A stretch of DNA of 39,799 bases from an uncultured Lachnospiraceae bacterium (GTDB lineage: Bacteria; Bacillota; Clostridia; Lachnospirales; Lachnospiraceae). Positions within the stretch are counted from its first letter, which is position 1. Every line of letters starts with the position of its first letter. Below are positions 1-6,690 of this stretch, in pieces. The notes beneath the pieces are model-generated. The model searched no databases, had not been told where the DNA came from, and worked only from the letters and a program-made list of their open reading frames with translations. The position numbers were made by a program, and so were the translations under genes. Where the stretch lies: assembly GCA_947629585.1 (NCBI GenBank), contig CANREH010000016.1, positions 1 to 39,799 on the forward strand. The letters are read 5' to 3'.

Positions 1-726
1 CTGACTTATAAAGCGCTGGTAGGAAATACGATGCGGGAAAAATTTTTAAATCAGGGTTCGGAGACATATGCGGAAAAAATGTCTTTGGCAAGACCTGCTG
101 CAGATTTTTTAGTGTCATTAAGTGAAATGACCAGTTATCGGGAAAATGAAAAATTTCAGAATTTAGTTAAATTTATAGAGGAAAATCTTATTTCCGGGCA
201 TATCCTGACGTCAGATATTCCGTCTAGTGATATTATGTATACGCCAAACGGCCTGAGTGCGCCGATTCCGATGTATGTTTCTTCCGGTGTCGTGACAGAG
301 GTAACTCCACTATTATTATTTTTAAAATATGTGGAATTTGGCGCATTATTGATTGAAGAACCGGAGGCTGCATTACATTTAAAGCTTCAATGGGAAATGG
401 CAAGAGTATTGATCCGCCTGGCAAATGCAGGTGTGTTTACTGTGGCGACAACACATTCTGATATTATTCTTCAGCATATTAACAATATGATTAAGGCATT
501 TGACAGAGAATTTAACCCGACGTTTTTAGAATCATCAAGATATGGAAAAGAAGATTTTTTGAACAGGGAAATGGTATCTGTATACCAGTTTTGTGTTCAG
601 CCAAACCAAAAAACACAGGTAAGAAAGCTGCCATGCGGTGATTATGGCTTTGAAGCAATGACATTTTACGATACATTAAAACAATTAAATGAGGAAATTG
701 TCCAAATAGAAAAAGAGGAGCAGTGA
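1..726 (+). CDS. AAA family ATPase, C-terminal part (5' end outside window)
   Basis: The reading frame is open from base 1, so the first ATG at 31 is internal and the N-terminal Walker A half lies upstream of the window. What remains is an ABC/SMC-like ATPase C-terminal half. It has a signature-like segment (YVSSGVVTE), a Walker B strand ending in LLIEEPEAALH and an H-loop in ATTHSD. This resembles AAA_15/AAA_21 ATPases found in OLD-like and many phage-defence proteins. The stop codon is followed one base later by the ATG of the next gene, which suggests translational coupling and a two-protein system. ATPase identity is clear; the biological role is inferred from the pairing only. Confidence 0.75.
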   Translation: MTYKALVGNTMREKFLNQGSETYAEKMSLARPAADFLVSLSEMTSYRENEKFQNLVKFIEENLISGHILTSDIPSSDIMYTPNGLSAPIPMYVSSGVVTEVTPLLLFLKYVEFGALLIEEPEAALHLKLQWEMARVLIRLANAGVFTVATTHSDIILQHINNMIKAFDREFNPTFLESSRYGKEDFLNREMVSVYQFCVQPNQKTQVRKLPCGDYGFEAMTFYDTLKQLNEEIVQIEKEEQ

Positions 727-727
727 T

Positions 728-1333
728 ATGTTTGCCAAAATGCAGGAGATAAGATTGAAAATGCTGGTATGCGGGGAAAACAGTCCTGTAAAATGTTCGG
801 ATACGCTGCTGCATTTGACGGAAAAAGAGCAGGGAGAAGCTGATTTAGAACTTCATTTACAAAATCCATGTATTTTATTTCAGGGTCTGGAAAAAAAGGG
901 ATTACACTATTTTAAAAATCCAAAATGTGCGGATTACGTTTTATTTGAAAAAAGGGAAAATCTGTGGTGTCTCCATATATTTGAGTTGAAACGTACTGTG
1001 AAAGTAAAAGAATGGGAGACAATGAAAGATCAGTTTATGGGCGCTTTGCAGAATGCACTGGCGCTTGCAGGGTTTTTGGATATTAAAATTGCAATGGATA
1101 AAGTATATTTATATTCTGTATATAGAAATGATAAAATAAGCGATGCGGCAAATCCGTCAAGACTGCATTTTATGCCGGATAACGGCAGGAAAAATCCGGA
1201 AAAAGATCGTTCTGACTGGAACAATGAAATTTTAATATTGGATTTTGGAGAGGAACTGTCATTTTTACATTATAAAATACAATTGGATGTTATTACAGGG
1301 AATGGAAAATATTATTTAGCTGAGAAAAAATAA
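728..1333 (+). CDS. putative PD-(D/E)XK-like partner of the upstream AAA ATPase
   Basis: I do not recognise this 201-aa protein as a named family. Its middle contains the pattern of a PD-(D/E)XK nuclease core: an Asp in CADYVLFEK, a short hairpin, then a hydrophobic strand ending in FELKRT (E-x-K). A helix with a conserved-looking Gln (DQFMGALQNAL) follows. There is no signal peptide or membrane segment. It starts one base after the ATPase stop codon, so the two proteins are probably made in fixed ratio. ATPase plus nuclease-fold pairs are common among defence modules, but that role is inference. The nuclease assignment rests on a weak motif read by eye. Confidence 0.5.
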   Translation: MFAKMQEIRLKMLVCGENSPVKCSDTLLHLTEKEQGEADLELHLQNPCILFQGLEKKGLHYFKNPKCADYVLFEKRENLWCLHIFELKRTVKVKEWETMKDQFMGALQNALALAGFLDIKIAMDKVYLYSVYRNDKISDAANPSRLHFMPDNGRKNPEKDRSDWNNEILILDFGEELSFLHYKIQLDVITGNGKYYLAEKK

Positions 1334-1342
1334 GATATATTC

Positions 1343-1381
1343 AAGGAAGGAGAAGCCAGAGGTGTTTTTTCACTCTTTGGC
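1343..1381 (+). promoter_or_regulatory. Shine-Dalgarno followed by a hairpin ending at the start codon
   Basis: A strong AAGGAAGGAG lies at 1343-1352, about 30 nt before the ATG at 1382. That is too far for normal initiation. The gap is filled by an inverted repeat, GCCAGAGGTG / CACTCTTTGGC, with a T6 loop (one bulge, two G-U pairs). Folding it would bring the Shine-Dalgarno close to the start codon. It may be a structured spacer that tunes translation. It is not a terminator, since no T-run follows. Confidence 0.4.
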
Positions 1382-1903
1382 ATGATACGAAATATGGTTC
1401 ATATTTACTGCGGTGAGGGAAAAGGAAAGACCACCGCAGCCATTGGCATGGCAGTCCGTTTTGCGGGAACGGGCACAGTTTTATTCTGCCAGTTCCTGAA
1501 GGGGGAAGCGGCAGGAGAGAGGGCGATATTAAAAAAAGTACCAGGGATTACTGTTCCCGAAGTCCCGGAAAAAGTGCCGTTTTTTAAAACGCTAAAAGAA
1601 ACAGAAAAAAAGGAATGGATTCGTTATTACAGGCAGCAGTGGAAGCATTATCAGGAGCTTATGGAACGGGAAACTTATGGGCTTGTGATTTTGGACGAAA
1701 TATTGCCTGCCATAGGCCACGGGATTTTTTCCAAGGAGGAAATCCTTGCATTTATGAAAAAAAATCATCATTCCGAACTTATTCTGACCGGAAGATATGC
1801 CCCGGAAAGCTTTTTAAATGCGGCGGATTATGTTTCCGTGATACAAAAGAAAAAGCATCCGTTTGATAAAGGGATTAGGGCGAGACGCGGGGTGGAGTAT
1901 TAA
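1382..1903 (+). CDS. ATP:corrinoid adenosyltransferase (CobA/CobO family)
   Basis: The protein is predicted to transfer the 5'-deoxyadenosyl group of ATP to a reduced corrinoid in adenosylcobalamin synthesis or salvage, in the cytoplasm. The diagnostic modified P-loop GEGKGKTTAAIG lies near the N-terminus, and a Walker-B-like LDEILPAIG lies about two-thirds along. At 173 aa the length matches the CobA/CobO family. ATG 1382 and ATG 1394 are both possible starts; the spacing is unusual because of a hairpin after the Shine-Dalgarno. No cobalamin riboswitch or other cob gene is visible nearby, so it probably works in salvage. The 3' end overlaps the convergent amidase gene by 29 bp. Confidence 0.85.
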   Translation: MIRNMVHIYCGEGKGKTTAAIGMAVRFAGTGTVLFCQFLKGEAAGERAILKKVPGITVPEVPEKVPFFKTLKETEKKEWIRYYRQQWKHYQELMERETYGLVILDEILPAIGHGIFSKEEILAFMKKNHHSELILTGRYAPESFLNAADYVSVIQKKKHPFDKGIRARRGVEY

Positions 1904-2636
1904 AATAATCGGCAATCCCTGTTACAATGGCGCGGGCAAGGGTATTCTGGTAATCGTCCGTGCAGAGCTTTTCTGCTTCGGCGGAGTTGCTTAAAAAACC
2001 GCATTCCACAATCACAAGAGGGCAGGTGGATTTTTTCAGCAGATAATAGGTGTCATTTGCCTTCGCTGCCCGATGGTTTTCCGGATCGGCATTTTCAATC
2101 AGTGATTGCTGTATGGAATCAGCGAGGGACTGGCCCTGCGCAGAAGAGGCATGGTAAAATACCTGCGCTCCTTTCGAGCTTTCCTGCTGGAAGCTGTTTT
2201 GATGGATACTGACAGCAAAATCCGCATTGCTGCCGTTGATAATTTCTACGCGCTTTCTCATGTCTTCTCGTTTCTGATTGGAAGAAGCCTCGTCTCCAAG
2301 ACAGCGATCTTCTGTGCGGGTAATGATAACTTTGGTCTGGCAGCTTTCCAGCAGTTCTTTTAATTTCAGAGAAACAGAAAGGTTAATGTCTTTTTCCAAT
2401 GCCTGATTAATACCCACTTTTCCCGGATCGGGACCGCCATGCCCCGGATCGATCACAATGGTTTTTCCGGCAAGGCTCTTTAATTCTTCCGGAATTTCCG
2501 GCTCCGGAGAGGATTGCGCGGAATCCGAAACAGGGGAAGCATTATTTTCTTCCTTTTTCATGGAAACAAGGACGGGAACTGTTAAAATTGCGGCAATGGC
2601 AAGAAAACAGCAGAAAACGGGGATATATTTTTTCAT
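1875..2636 (-). CDS. N-acetylmuramoyl-L-alanine amidase (Amidase_3), membrane-anchored
   Basis: This is a zinc-dependent amidase cleaving the MurNAc-L-Ala bond of peptidoglycan. The chosen start (ATG complement at 2634-2636) gives MKKYIPVF followed by one hydrophobic segment, a signal anchor or signal peptide. A Ser/Pro/Glu-rich linker and the catalytic domain come next. The domain shows VIDPGHGG (Zn His), the Glu of NQALEKDINL, SIHQNSF (Zn His) and VECGFLSN (catalytic Glu). The longer frame upstream adds 29 residues that look non-coding. CwlD-type sporulation amidases have this size and layout, but a vegetative role cannot be excluded. Confidence 0.88.
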   Translation of the reverse strand: MKKYIPVFCCFLAIAAILTVPVLVSMKKEENNASPVSDSAQSSPEPEIPEELKSLAGKTIVIDPGHGGPDPGKVGINQALEKDINLSVSLKLKELLESCQTKVIITRTEDRCLGDEASSNQKREDMRKRVEIINGSNADFAVSIHQNSFQQESSKGAQVFYHASSAQGQSLADSIQQSLIENADPENHRAAKANDTYYLLKKSTCPLVIVECGFLSNSAEAEKLCTDDYQNTLARAIVTGIADYFNTPPRVSP

Positions 2637-2693
2637 AATACACCACAGGGAAAAACAGCTATTGATAAAGTGTATGCAAAAGAAAGAGGGAGT

Positions 2694-2723
2694 ATGATAA
2701 CAAAACAAGCCCTTCCGTGCCAA
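2694..2723 (-). promoter_or_regulatory. possible promoter of the amidase gene
   Basis: On the minus strand TTGGCA (complement of 2718-2723) is followed after 18 bp by TATCAT (complement of 2694-2699), about 60 bp before the amidase start. It is a reasonable sigma-A match, but the region is AT-rich and no supporting data exist. Confidence 0.4.
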
Positions 2724-2752
2724 TTAACTTTGACAGAAAAAGGATGGTCAGT

Positions 2753-2795
2753 ATGCGCTGCTTCAGATGGAAATCTGTTGCAGCGCATGTTTTTT
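2753..2795 (+). terminator. intrinsic terminator or leader attenuator
   Basis: ATGCGCTGC (2753-2761) and GCAGCGCAT (2780-2788) form a perfect 9-bp stem. An inner CAGAT/ATCTG helix continues it, and a T6 run follows. It is oriented for plus-strand transcripts, yet no plus-strand gene precedes it except past the minus-strand amidase gene. It therefore either stops read-through from upstream or sits in the leader of the AAA ATPase gene that follows. Confidence 0.7.
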
Positions 2796-2911
2796 ACTTG
2801 TTTTTTGTATAAAACGATAAAACATTGAACATAATGATATAAAAAATAACAAAATTGAAAAACTTATTGACAGAAATGAGGAAAGAAGTTATTATTAGCA
2901 TGGAGGTGACC

Positions 2912-4261
2912 ATGATGTTCACATACATTAAGCTGAAAAATTTTATGTCGTTCAAAGATGCAGTGTTCGATTTGAGGCATGGAAGTAAGGGAACTAAAAA
3001 ATTTATAGCAATTTATGGAGAAAATGGCAGTGGAAAATCTAATTTTGTTAACAGTATCAATTTGTTAAGAAGAAGTATAGACTCTTTTAAAATATTAGTG
3101 AATGCAGAAAAAGCAGGGGAATTAGTGCAGAAGCGTGAATTGCCTAAAGAGTTATTGGAAATTTTTGTCAGTGGGATGAACATTTTGAAACTTATCAGAA
3201 GTTGTAGAATGTTGGATTGTAATGAGGAAACCAGCATTGAATATGGATTCAAAATTGGCAGTCATGAGGGATATTATATCCTGAGCTTTGCTGAAAAATT
3301 TATGTATGAGAAATTGTATTATTTTACAGGTAAGCAAAGGGGAATATTGTTTGAGATAAAAAATGAAAATGGAAAAATAGTGCCAATGTTATCTAATAAA
3401 TTATTTGAAAATAAAAAGGTTGAAGAAGAAGTTTATGATGAAATAGAAAAATATTGGGGAAAGCATACCTTATTAAGTATATTAAATAAGGAAAGAAATG
3501 AGAAGAATGAGAAGTATATAGAGGATAATTATTCAAAATATGTTTTGGAAGTGCTGGATATGCTGCAGGAGATCAGTGTACATTATAAGAAAACTTCGGA
3601 TTCCGGAATGGAGGTCAAAGCAGGTAAGCCGGATAATATTTTATTGAGATTAGACGCCGGAAAAATTAAAGAATCATATGAAACTGATTTGAACCGATCG
3701 GAACGGATTTTAAGAGATTTTTTTACTCAGGCATATGCTGATATAAAAGATGTTTTTTATGAACGGGTTTATAAGGGAAAAGAAATTTCTTATAAACTTT
3801 TTGTAAAAAAAATGATTGGCGGAAAGATAAGAACAGTTAGTTTTGAAAATGAATCAGCGGGAACACAGCATATACTTGAGATTATTCATTCATTACTGGG
3901 GGTGTTTTGTGGAATAACAGTTGTGTATGATGAAATTGATGACGGTATTCATGATTTATTACTGAAAAATATATTAGAATCTATGATAGAGGATATATCT
4001 GGACAATTAATAATTACAACTCACAATACCTATATGCTGGAAGGTATTGATATTAAATCGGCATACGTGATTAATGTCGATTATCAGGGAAATAAGGAAG
4101 TAAAATGTCTTGATAAATATCCTAGAATTCAGGGTACTAACAATCCTAGAATAATGTATTTAAAAGGTTTGTTCGGTGGGGTTCCGGTAGTGGATACTTT
4201 GGATTATGATTTGATTTTAAATGAATTAAGAAGTAGTAATTCAAAAGAAGAGGAGAACTGA
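2912..4261 (+). CDS. AAA family ATPase (AAA_15/AAA_21-like)
   Basis: This is an ATP-binding protein of the SMC/OLD-like ATPase group. Walker A (GENGSGKS) is close to the N-terminus, after a strand typical of such proteins (YIKLKNFMSF). Walker B lies in VVYDEIDD and the H-loop in ITTHNTYMLE, with a helical insert between. GGAGG at 2902-2906 supports the ATG at 2912 or the adjacent ATG at 2915. No toxin or nuclease partner is adjacent; the next gene is a GNAT acetyltransferase. Such solitary ATPases are frequent in defence islands, but the sequence gives no specific function. Confidence 0.8.
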   Translation: MMFTYIKLKNFMSFKDAVFDLRHGSKGTKKFIAIYGENGSGKSNFVNSINLLRRSIDSFKILVNAEKAGELVQKRELPKELLEIFVSGMNILKLIRSCRMLDCNEETSIEYGFKIGSHEGYYILSFAEKFMYEKLYYFTGKQRGILFEIKNENGKIVPMLSNKLFENKKVEEEVYDEIEKYWGKHTLLSILNKERNEKNEKYIEDNYSKYVLEVLDMLQEISVHYKKTSDSGMEVKAGKPDNILLRLDAGKIKESYETDLNRSERILRDFFTQAYADIKDVFYERVYKGKEISYKLFVKKMIGGKIRTVSFENESAGTQHILEIIHSLLGVFCGITVVYDEIDDGIHDLLLKNILESMIEDISGQLIITTHNTYMLEGIDIKSAYVINVDYQGNKEVKCLDKYPRIQGTNNPRIMYLKGLFGGVPVVDTLDYDLILNELRSSNSKEEEN

Positions 4262-4343
4262 GAAAAAGATCAGATAAAAGCTGAGTTTCAAAAAGGAAGA
4301 GGATGTCGTGAAAATGGTTAAAGAACTAAGGAAGGAAAAACAT

Positions 4344-4757
4344 ATGGAATATAAGGAAAATATACTGTGTTATGAAGATTATTGTGCGTTGCGGGAAAGT
4401 GTTGGATGGCAGCTTTTTTCAAAGAAGCAGACACAAAAGGCACTTGCCAATAGTTTGTATACGGTAACTGCAGTTGAGGATTGTCAAACGGTTGGTATGG
4501 GAAGGCTGTTAGGTGATGGAATGTATTATATGATAGCTGACATTGTGGTACAGCCGGATTATCAGAAACAGGGTATTGGCAGTAAAATTATCAATAAGCT
4601 CATAGAATATGTTGACAGGGAAACGCCAGTCGGCGGACGTTCCAGCATTCAGCTCATTGCAGAAAAAGGAAAAGAGCCATTCTATGAAAAATTAGGATTC
4701 CGGTTAATCCCGCATGAATTTTGCGGTTCCGGTATGAGAAAAGTTATTCGTAAGTAA
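4344..4757 (+). CDS. GNAT family N-acetyltransferase
   Basis: A predicted acetyl-CoA-dependent acetyltransferase of about 137 aa. The acetyl-CoA pyrophosphate loop is seen in VVQPDYQKQGIGSKII (Q-x-x-G-x-G variant) and the C-terminal FYEKLGF motif is present. AAGGAAGGA (4328-4336) ends seven bases before the ATG at 4344 and makes it a better start than the in-frame GTG at 4308. The substrate is unknown. It lies just before the promoter of the recombinase gene and is probably the last gene of the preceding segment. Confidence 0.82.
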   Translation: MEYKENILCYEDYCALRESVGWQLFSKKQTQKALANSLYTVTAVEDCQTVGMGRLLGDGMYYMIADIVVQPDYQKQGIGSKIINKLIEYVDRETPVGGRSSIQLIAEKGKEPFYEKLGFRLIPHEFCGSGMRKVIRK

Positions 4758-4804
4758 AATTGATTAGTTAACCATAAAAATTTATAAAATTATCAATCAG
4801 TCTA

Positions 4805-4834
4805 TTGCATCTATTATAGTTATTATGGTATAAT
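4805..4834 (+). promoter_or_regulatory. promoter for the tyrosine recombinase gene
   Basis: TTGCAT (4805-4810), an 18-bp spacer and a perfect TATAAT (4829-4834) preceded by TG at the extended -10 position (TGGTATAAT). Transcription would leave a 5' leader of nearly 200 nt before the likely ATG at 5038. Confidence 0.65.
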
Positions 4835-4939
4835 TTGATACTGGTTTATAGTCGCAGTTTGAAATTTAAATGCAGTTTTGAAACAGAAGTTAGGGCTTGT
4901 TAAAAAATATCATTAATGAACATGATTTATTAAAAAAAT

Positions 4940-5030
4940 TAAAAAGAAAGGAGAGCGTGGGAAGCGGCTGCTGGCTGAACTGTTACCGTAAAATTGGTGT
5001 CAGTCAGAAAGGTGCCGCCTCCGGCGCAGG
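4940..5030 (+). promoter_or_regulatory. structured leader of the recombinase mRNA
   Basis: The leader before the ATG at 5038 can form two hairpins: CTGGCTGA / TCAGTCAG (one G-U) around 4970-5010, and a compact GTGCCG-CCTC-CGGCGC stem-loop just before the start. An AAAGGAG lies further upstream, near 4950. The frame is open through this segment from a TTG at 4897, so part could instead be an N-terminal extension, but its composition looks non-coding. Confidence 0.35.
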
Positions 5031-5037
5031 ATTAATT

Positions 5038-6090
5038 ATGGTACAAGATGGGAAAATACTAGAAACGGAAGGTAAGATTACAGAGAAAATGCTGGAAGAT
5101 TACCGGGTTCATTTAGTAGGAGAAGAAAAAAGTAAATCTACCGTAGAGAAATATATCCGAAGTATTCGGAAACTGATGGGATATGCAGAGCAGGGAATCG
5201 ATAAAGATGTGGTGATTGCTTATAAGAAAAACCTGATGGAAAGCAGGAAATATAAAGTCTCCAGTATTAATTCCATGCTGATTGATATTAATCAGTTTTT
5301 AGAATACCGGGGCTGGTATGACTGCAGGGTAAAAACGTATAAAGTGCAGAAAATCCTGTTCTGTCCGGACAATAAATATTTAAGCAAGGAAGAATACAAA
5401 TGTCTGTTAAAGGAAGCAAAAAAGAAAGGAAAAATCCGGCTGTATTTCCTGCTGGAAACACTTGCTGCCACCGGGATGCGGGTATCCGAGCTTTCCTTCC
5501 TGACAGTAGAGGCGGTTCGGGAAGGCAGCGTGATGATTTACAGTAAAGGAAAAGTGCGTGTGATCCTCCTGCCGTCCGAGCTGCAGAGACAACTTCTCTG
5601 GTATGCGAAGCAGAAAGGGATTGAGGAGGGGATTGTGTTCCGGACACGTTACGGGAATGTCGTTAACCGCAGTAATGTCTGGAAGAATATGAAAGATCTC
5701 TGTAAGGGGGCGAAAGTGAATCCTGAAAAAGTATTTCCGCATAACCTGCGCCACCTTTTTGCACAGTGCTTTTACAAGGAAAAAAAAGATCTGGCGGAGC
5801 TTGCCAGTATTATGGGACACAGCAGTGTAGAAACTACAAAAGTTTATCTTACTATTACGGGAAAAGAACACAGGAAAGAGCTGGAAAAGATGGACATGGT
5901 TCAGCCGTTAGATGATCTTCTTTTTGAGGAGGGTATGCAGAAATCTTTAGGAATTAGAAATAGGAATAAGAAGGGAAGCACCCGCAATAAAATTTGCTTC
6001 GTAAATGATGGGTGCACAGGCAATCGGATTTATACAAAAGAAAACCCGACTGCGAGCCTTCTTGCGAAACCTGCAGCCGGAAAAAAATAA
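5038..6090 (+). CDS. tyrosine site-specific recombinase, predicted DNA invertase of the adjacent inverted repeats
   Basis: This is a phage-integrase-family recombinase with an N-terminal SAM-like core-binding domain (about residues 15-110) and a complete catalytic domain. It has Arg148 in ATGMRVSEL, Lys170 in YSKGK, His235 and Arg238 in PHNLRH, His261 in MGHSS and the nucleophile Tyr270 in TTKVYL. It ends with about 60 extra basic residues of no recognised fold. The ATG at 5038 follows CAGGA; an upstream TTG (4897) would add an unlikely extension. The stop codon is four bases before the left inverted repeat, the usual layout of a dedicated invertase next to its substrate. A paralogue without catalytic residues lies on the other side of the element. 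Confidence 0.9.
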   Translation: MVQDGKILETEGKITEKMLEDYRVHLVGEEKSKSTVEKYIRSIRKLMGYAEQGIDKDVVIAYKKNLMESRKYKVSSINSMLIDINQFLEYRGWYDCRVKTYKVQKILFCPDNKYLSKEEYKCLLKEAKKKGKIRLYFLLETLAATGMRVSELSFLTVEAVREGSVMIYSKGKVRVILLPSELQRQLLWYAKQKGIEEGIVFRTRYGNVVNRSNVWKNMKDLCKGAKVNPEKVFPHNLRHLFAQCFYKEKKDLAELASIMGHSSVETTKVYLTITGKEHRKELEKMDMVQPLDDLLFEEGMQKSLGIRNRNKKGSTRNKICFVNDGCTGNRIYTKENPTASLLAKPAAGKK

Positions 6091-6094
6091 ACCC

Positions 6095-6115
6095 ACTACA
6101 TTCGATTTAGAATGT
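6095..6115 (+). repeat. left inverted repeat (recombination site) of the invertible element
   Basis: This 21-bp sequence recurs as a perfect reverse complement at 6584-6604. It contains its own dyad, ACATTC-GATTTA-GAATGT: two 6-bp arms around an asymmetric 6-bp spacer. That is the form of a tyrosine recombinase core site. The arms extend by one more base pair in this copy (TACATTC / GAATGTA). Confidence 0.88.
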
Positions 6116-6522
6116 AATGAATACCAACCACCTTTAGGATAGCACAAGAGGATGATAAATGCAAGAGAAAGTTCAAAAATTTTATTAAAACTTTCTTAGA
6201 AACTATCCAAAAGCGCAAAAAAGTGTGGTAATGGTTCTTTTGGTTTTAAAAATTTTCCTAAAATATAAAAAAATAAAGCAAAAATAAATAATGCCGGAAC
6301 TGACTAAAAAAACGGTTTTCTGCAAATTTGCCAGTCATTCCCATGAGTTTCTAAAAATATAGTAATTATTGATATATTTCTCCTTGCTGACTGCATGGAA
6401 TGAAAAAAATTTTTATAAAAAAGCAAAATTACAGTAATTTCTATCCATACATTTTCTAAAAGTTAATTATTTTTTTTAAAAATCTTTCCCCACTTATCCC
6501 TTTGAAGAGCAAAGTCGGACCA

Positions 6523-6575
6523 TTTCCAGAAAATGCTGTTAAATTCAGCGTTTTCGGACAGTTTTTTTCTGGAAA
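6523..6575. terminator. terminator-like hairpin inside the invertible element
   Basis: AAAATGCTG (6530-6538) pairs with CAGCGTTTT (6546-6554), with one G-T. This gives a hairpin with short T-runs in both directions. It is nested in an outer TTTCCAG / CTGGAAA stem (6523-6529 and 6569-6575) with a T7 run at 6562-6568. It could block read-through from the recombinase gene into the polysaccharide locus. Because it is nearly symmetric, it would probably act in both orientations. Confidence 0.5.
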
Positions 6576-6580
6576 ATTTC

Positions 6581-6609
6581 AACACATTCTAAATCGAATG
6601 TAGTATAAT
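6581..6609 (+). promoter_or_regulatory. promoter straddling the right edge of the invertible element
   Basis: A perfect TATAAT (6604-6609) begins on the last base of the right repeat. The -10 box is therefore outside the invertible part. At 17 bp spacing, the first half of the -35 hexamer falls inside the invertible segment and the second half is ACA from the repeat. The hexamer is AACACA as shown and would become ATTACA after inversion, which fits TTGACA better. The present orientation may therefore be the weaker one. This is inference from a single consensus comparison. Confidence 0.5.
6584..6604 (-). repeat. right inverted repeat (recombination site) of the invertible element
   Basis: Perfect reverse complement of 6095-6115. 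The core reads ACATTC-TAAATC-GAATGT, the same arms with the spacer inverted. The flanking bases differ from the left copy at once on both sides, so the 21-bp limit is sharp. Confidence 0.88.
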
Positions 6610-6690
6610 AAATTATAGATAAGATAAATACTAAAAAATAATGATATTTTCTATTAATATTAACAAAAACAGAAAACAGGAGAGGTGCAG

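Larger units (their letters stand above)
6095..6604. other. predicted 510-bp invertible DNA element controlling the polysaccharide locus
   Basis: The segment is bounded by 21-bp perfect inverted repeats, carries no credible gene and is flanked by an intact tyrosine recombinase gene (ends 6090) and the first gene of the polysaccharide locus (starts 6691). The interior is AT-rich and holds a bidirectional terminator-like hairpin near the right end. The opposite orientation of the two asymmetric spacers (GATTTA and TAAATC) means recombination would invert, not excise, the segment. The layout matches phase-variable invertons. Inversion itself is inferred, not seen. Confidence 0.82.

Noticed and set aside
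1334-1381. Cobalamin riboswitch before the corrinoid adenosyltransferase gene
   Set aside because: Less than 50 bases are available and no B12-box sequence is seen; only a simple hairpin is present.
6239-6268. Promoter TTGGTT-18-TATAAA inside the invertible element
   Set aside because: Weak hexamers in very AT-rich DNA; not better than chance matches, so not listed as a feature.
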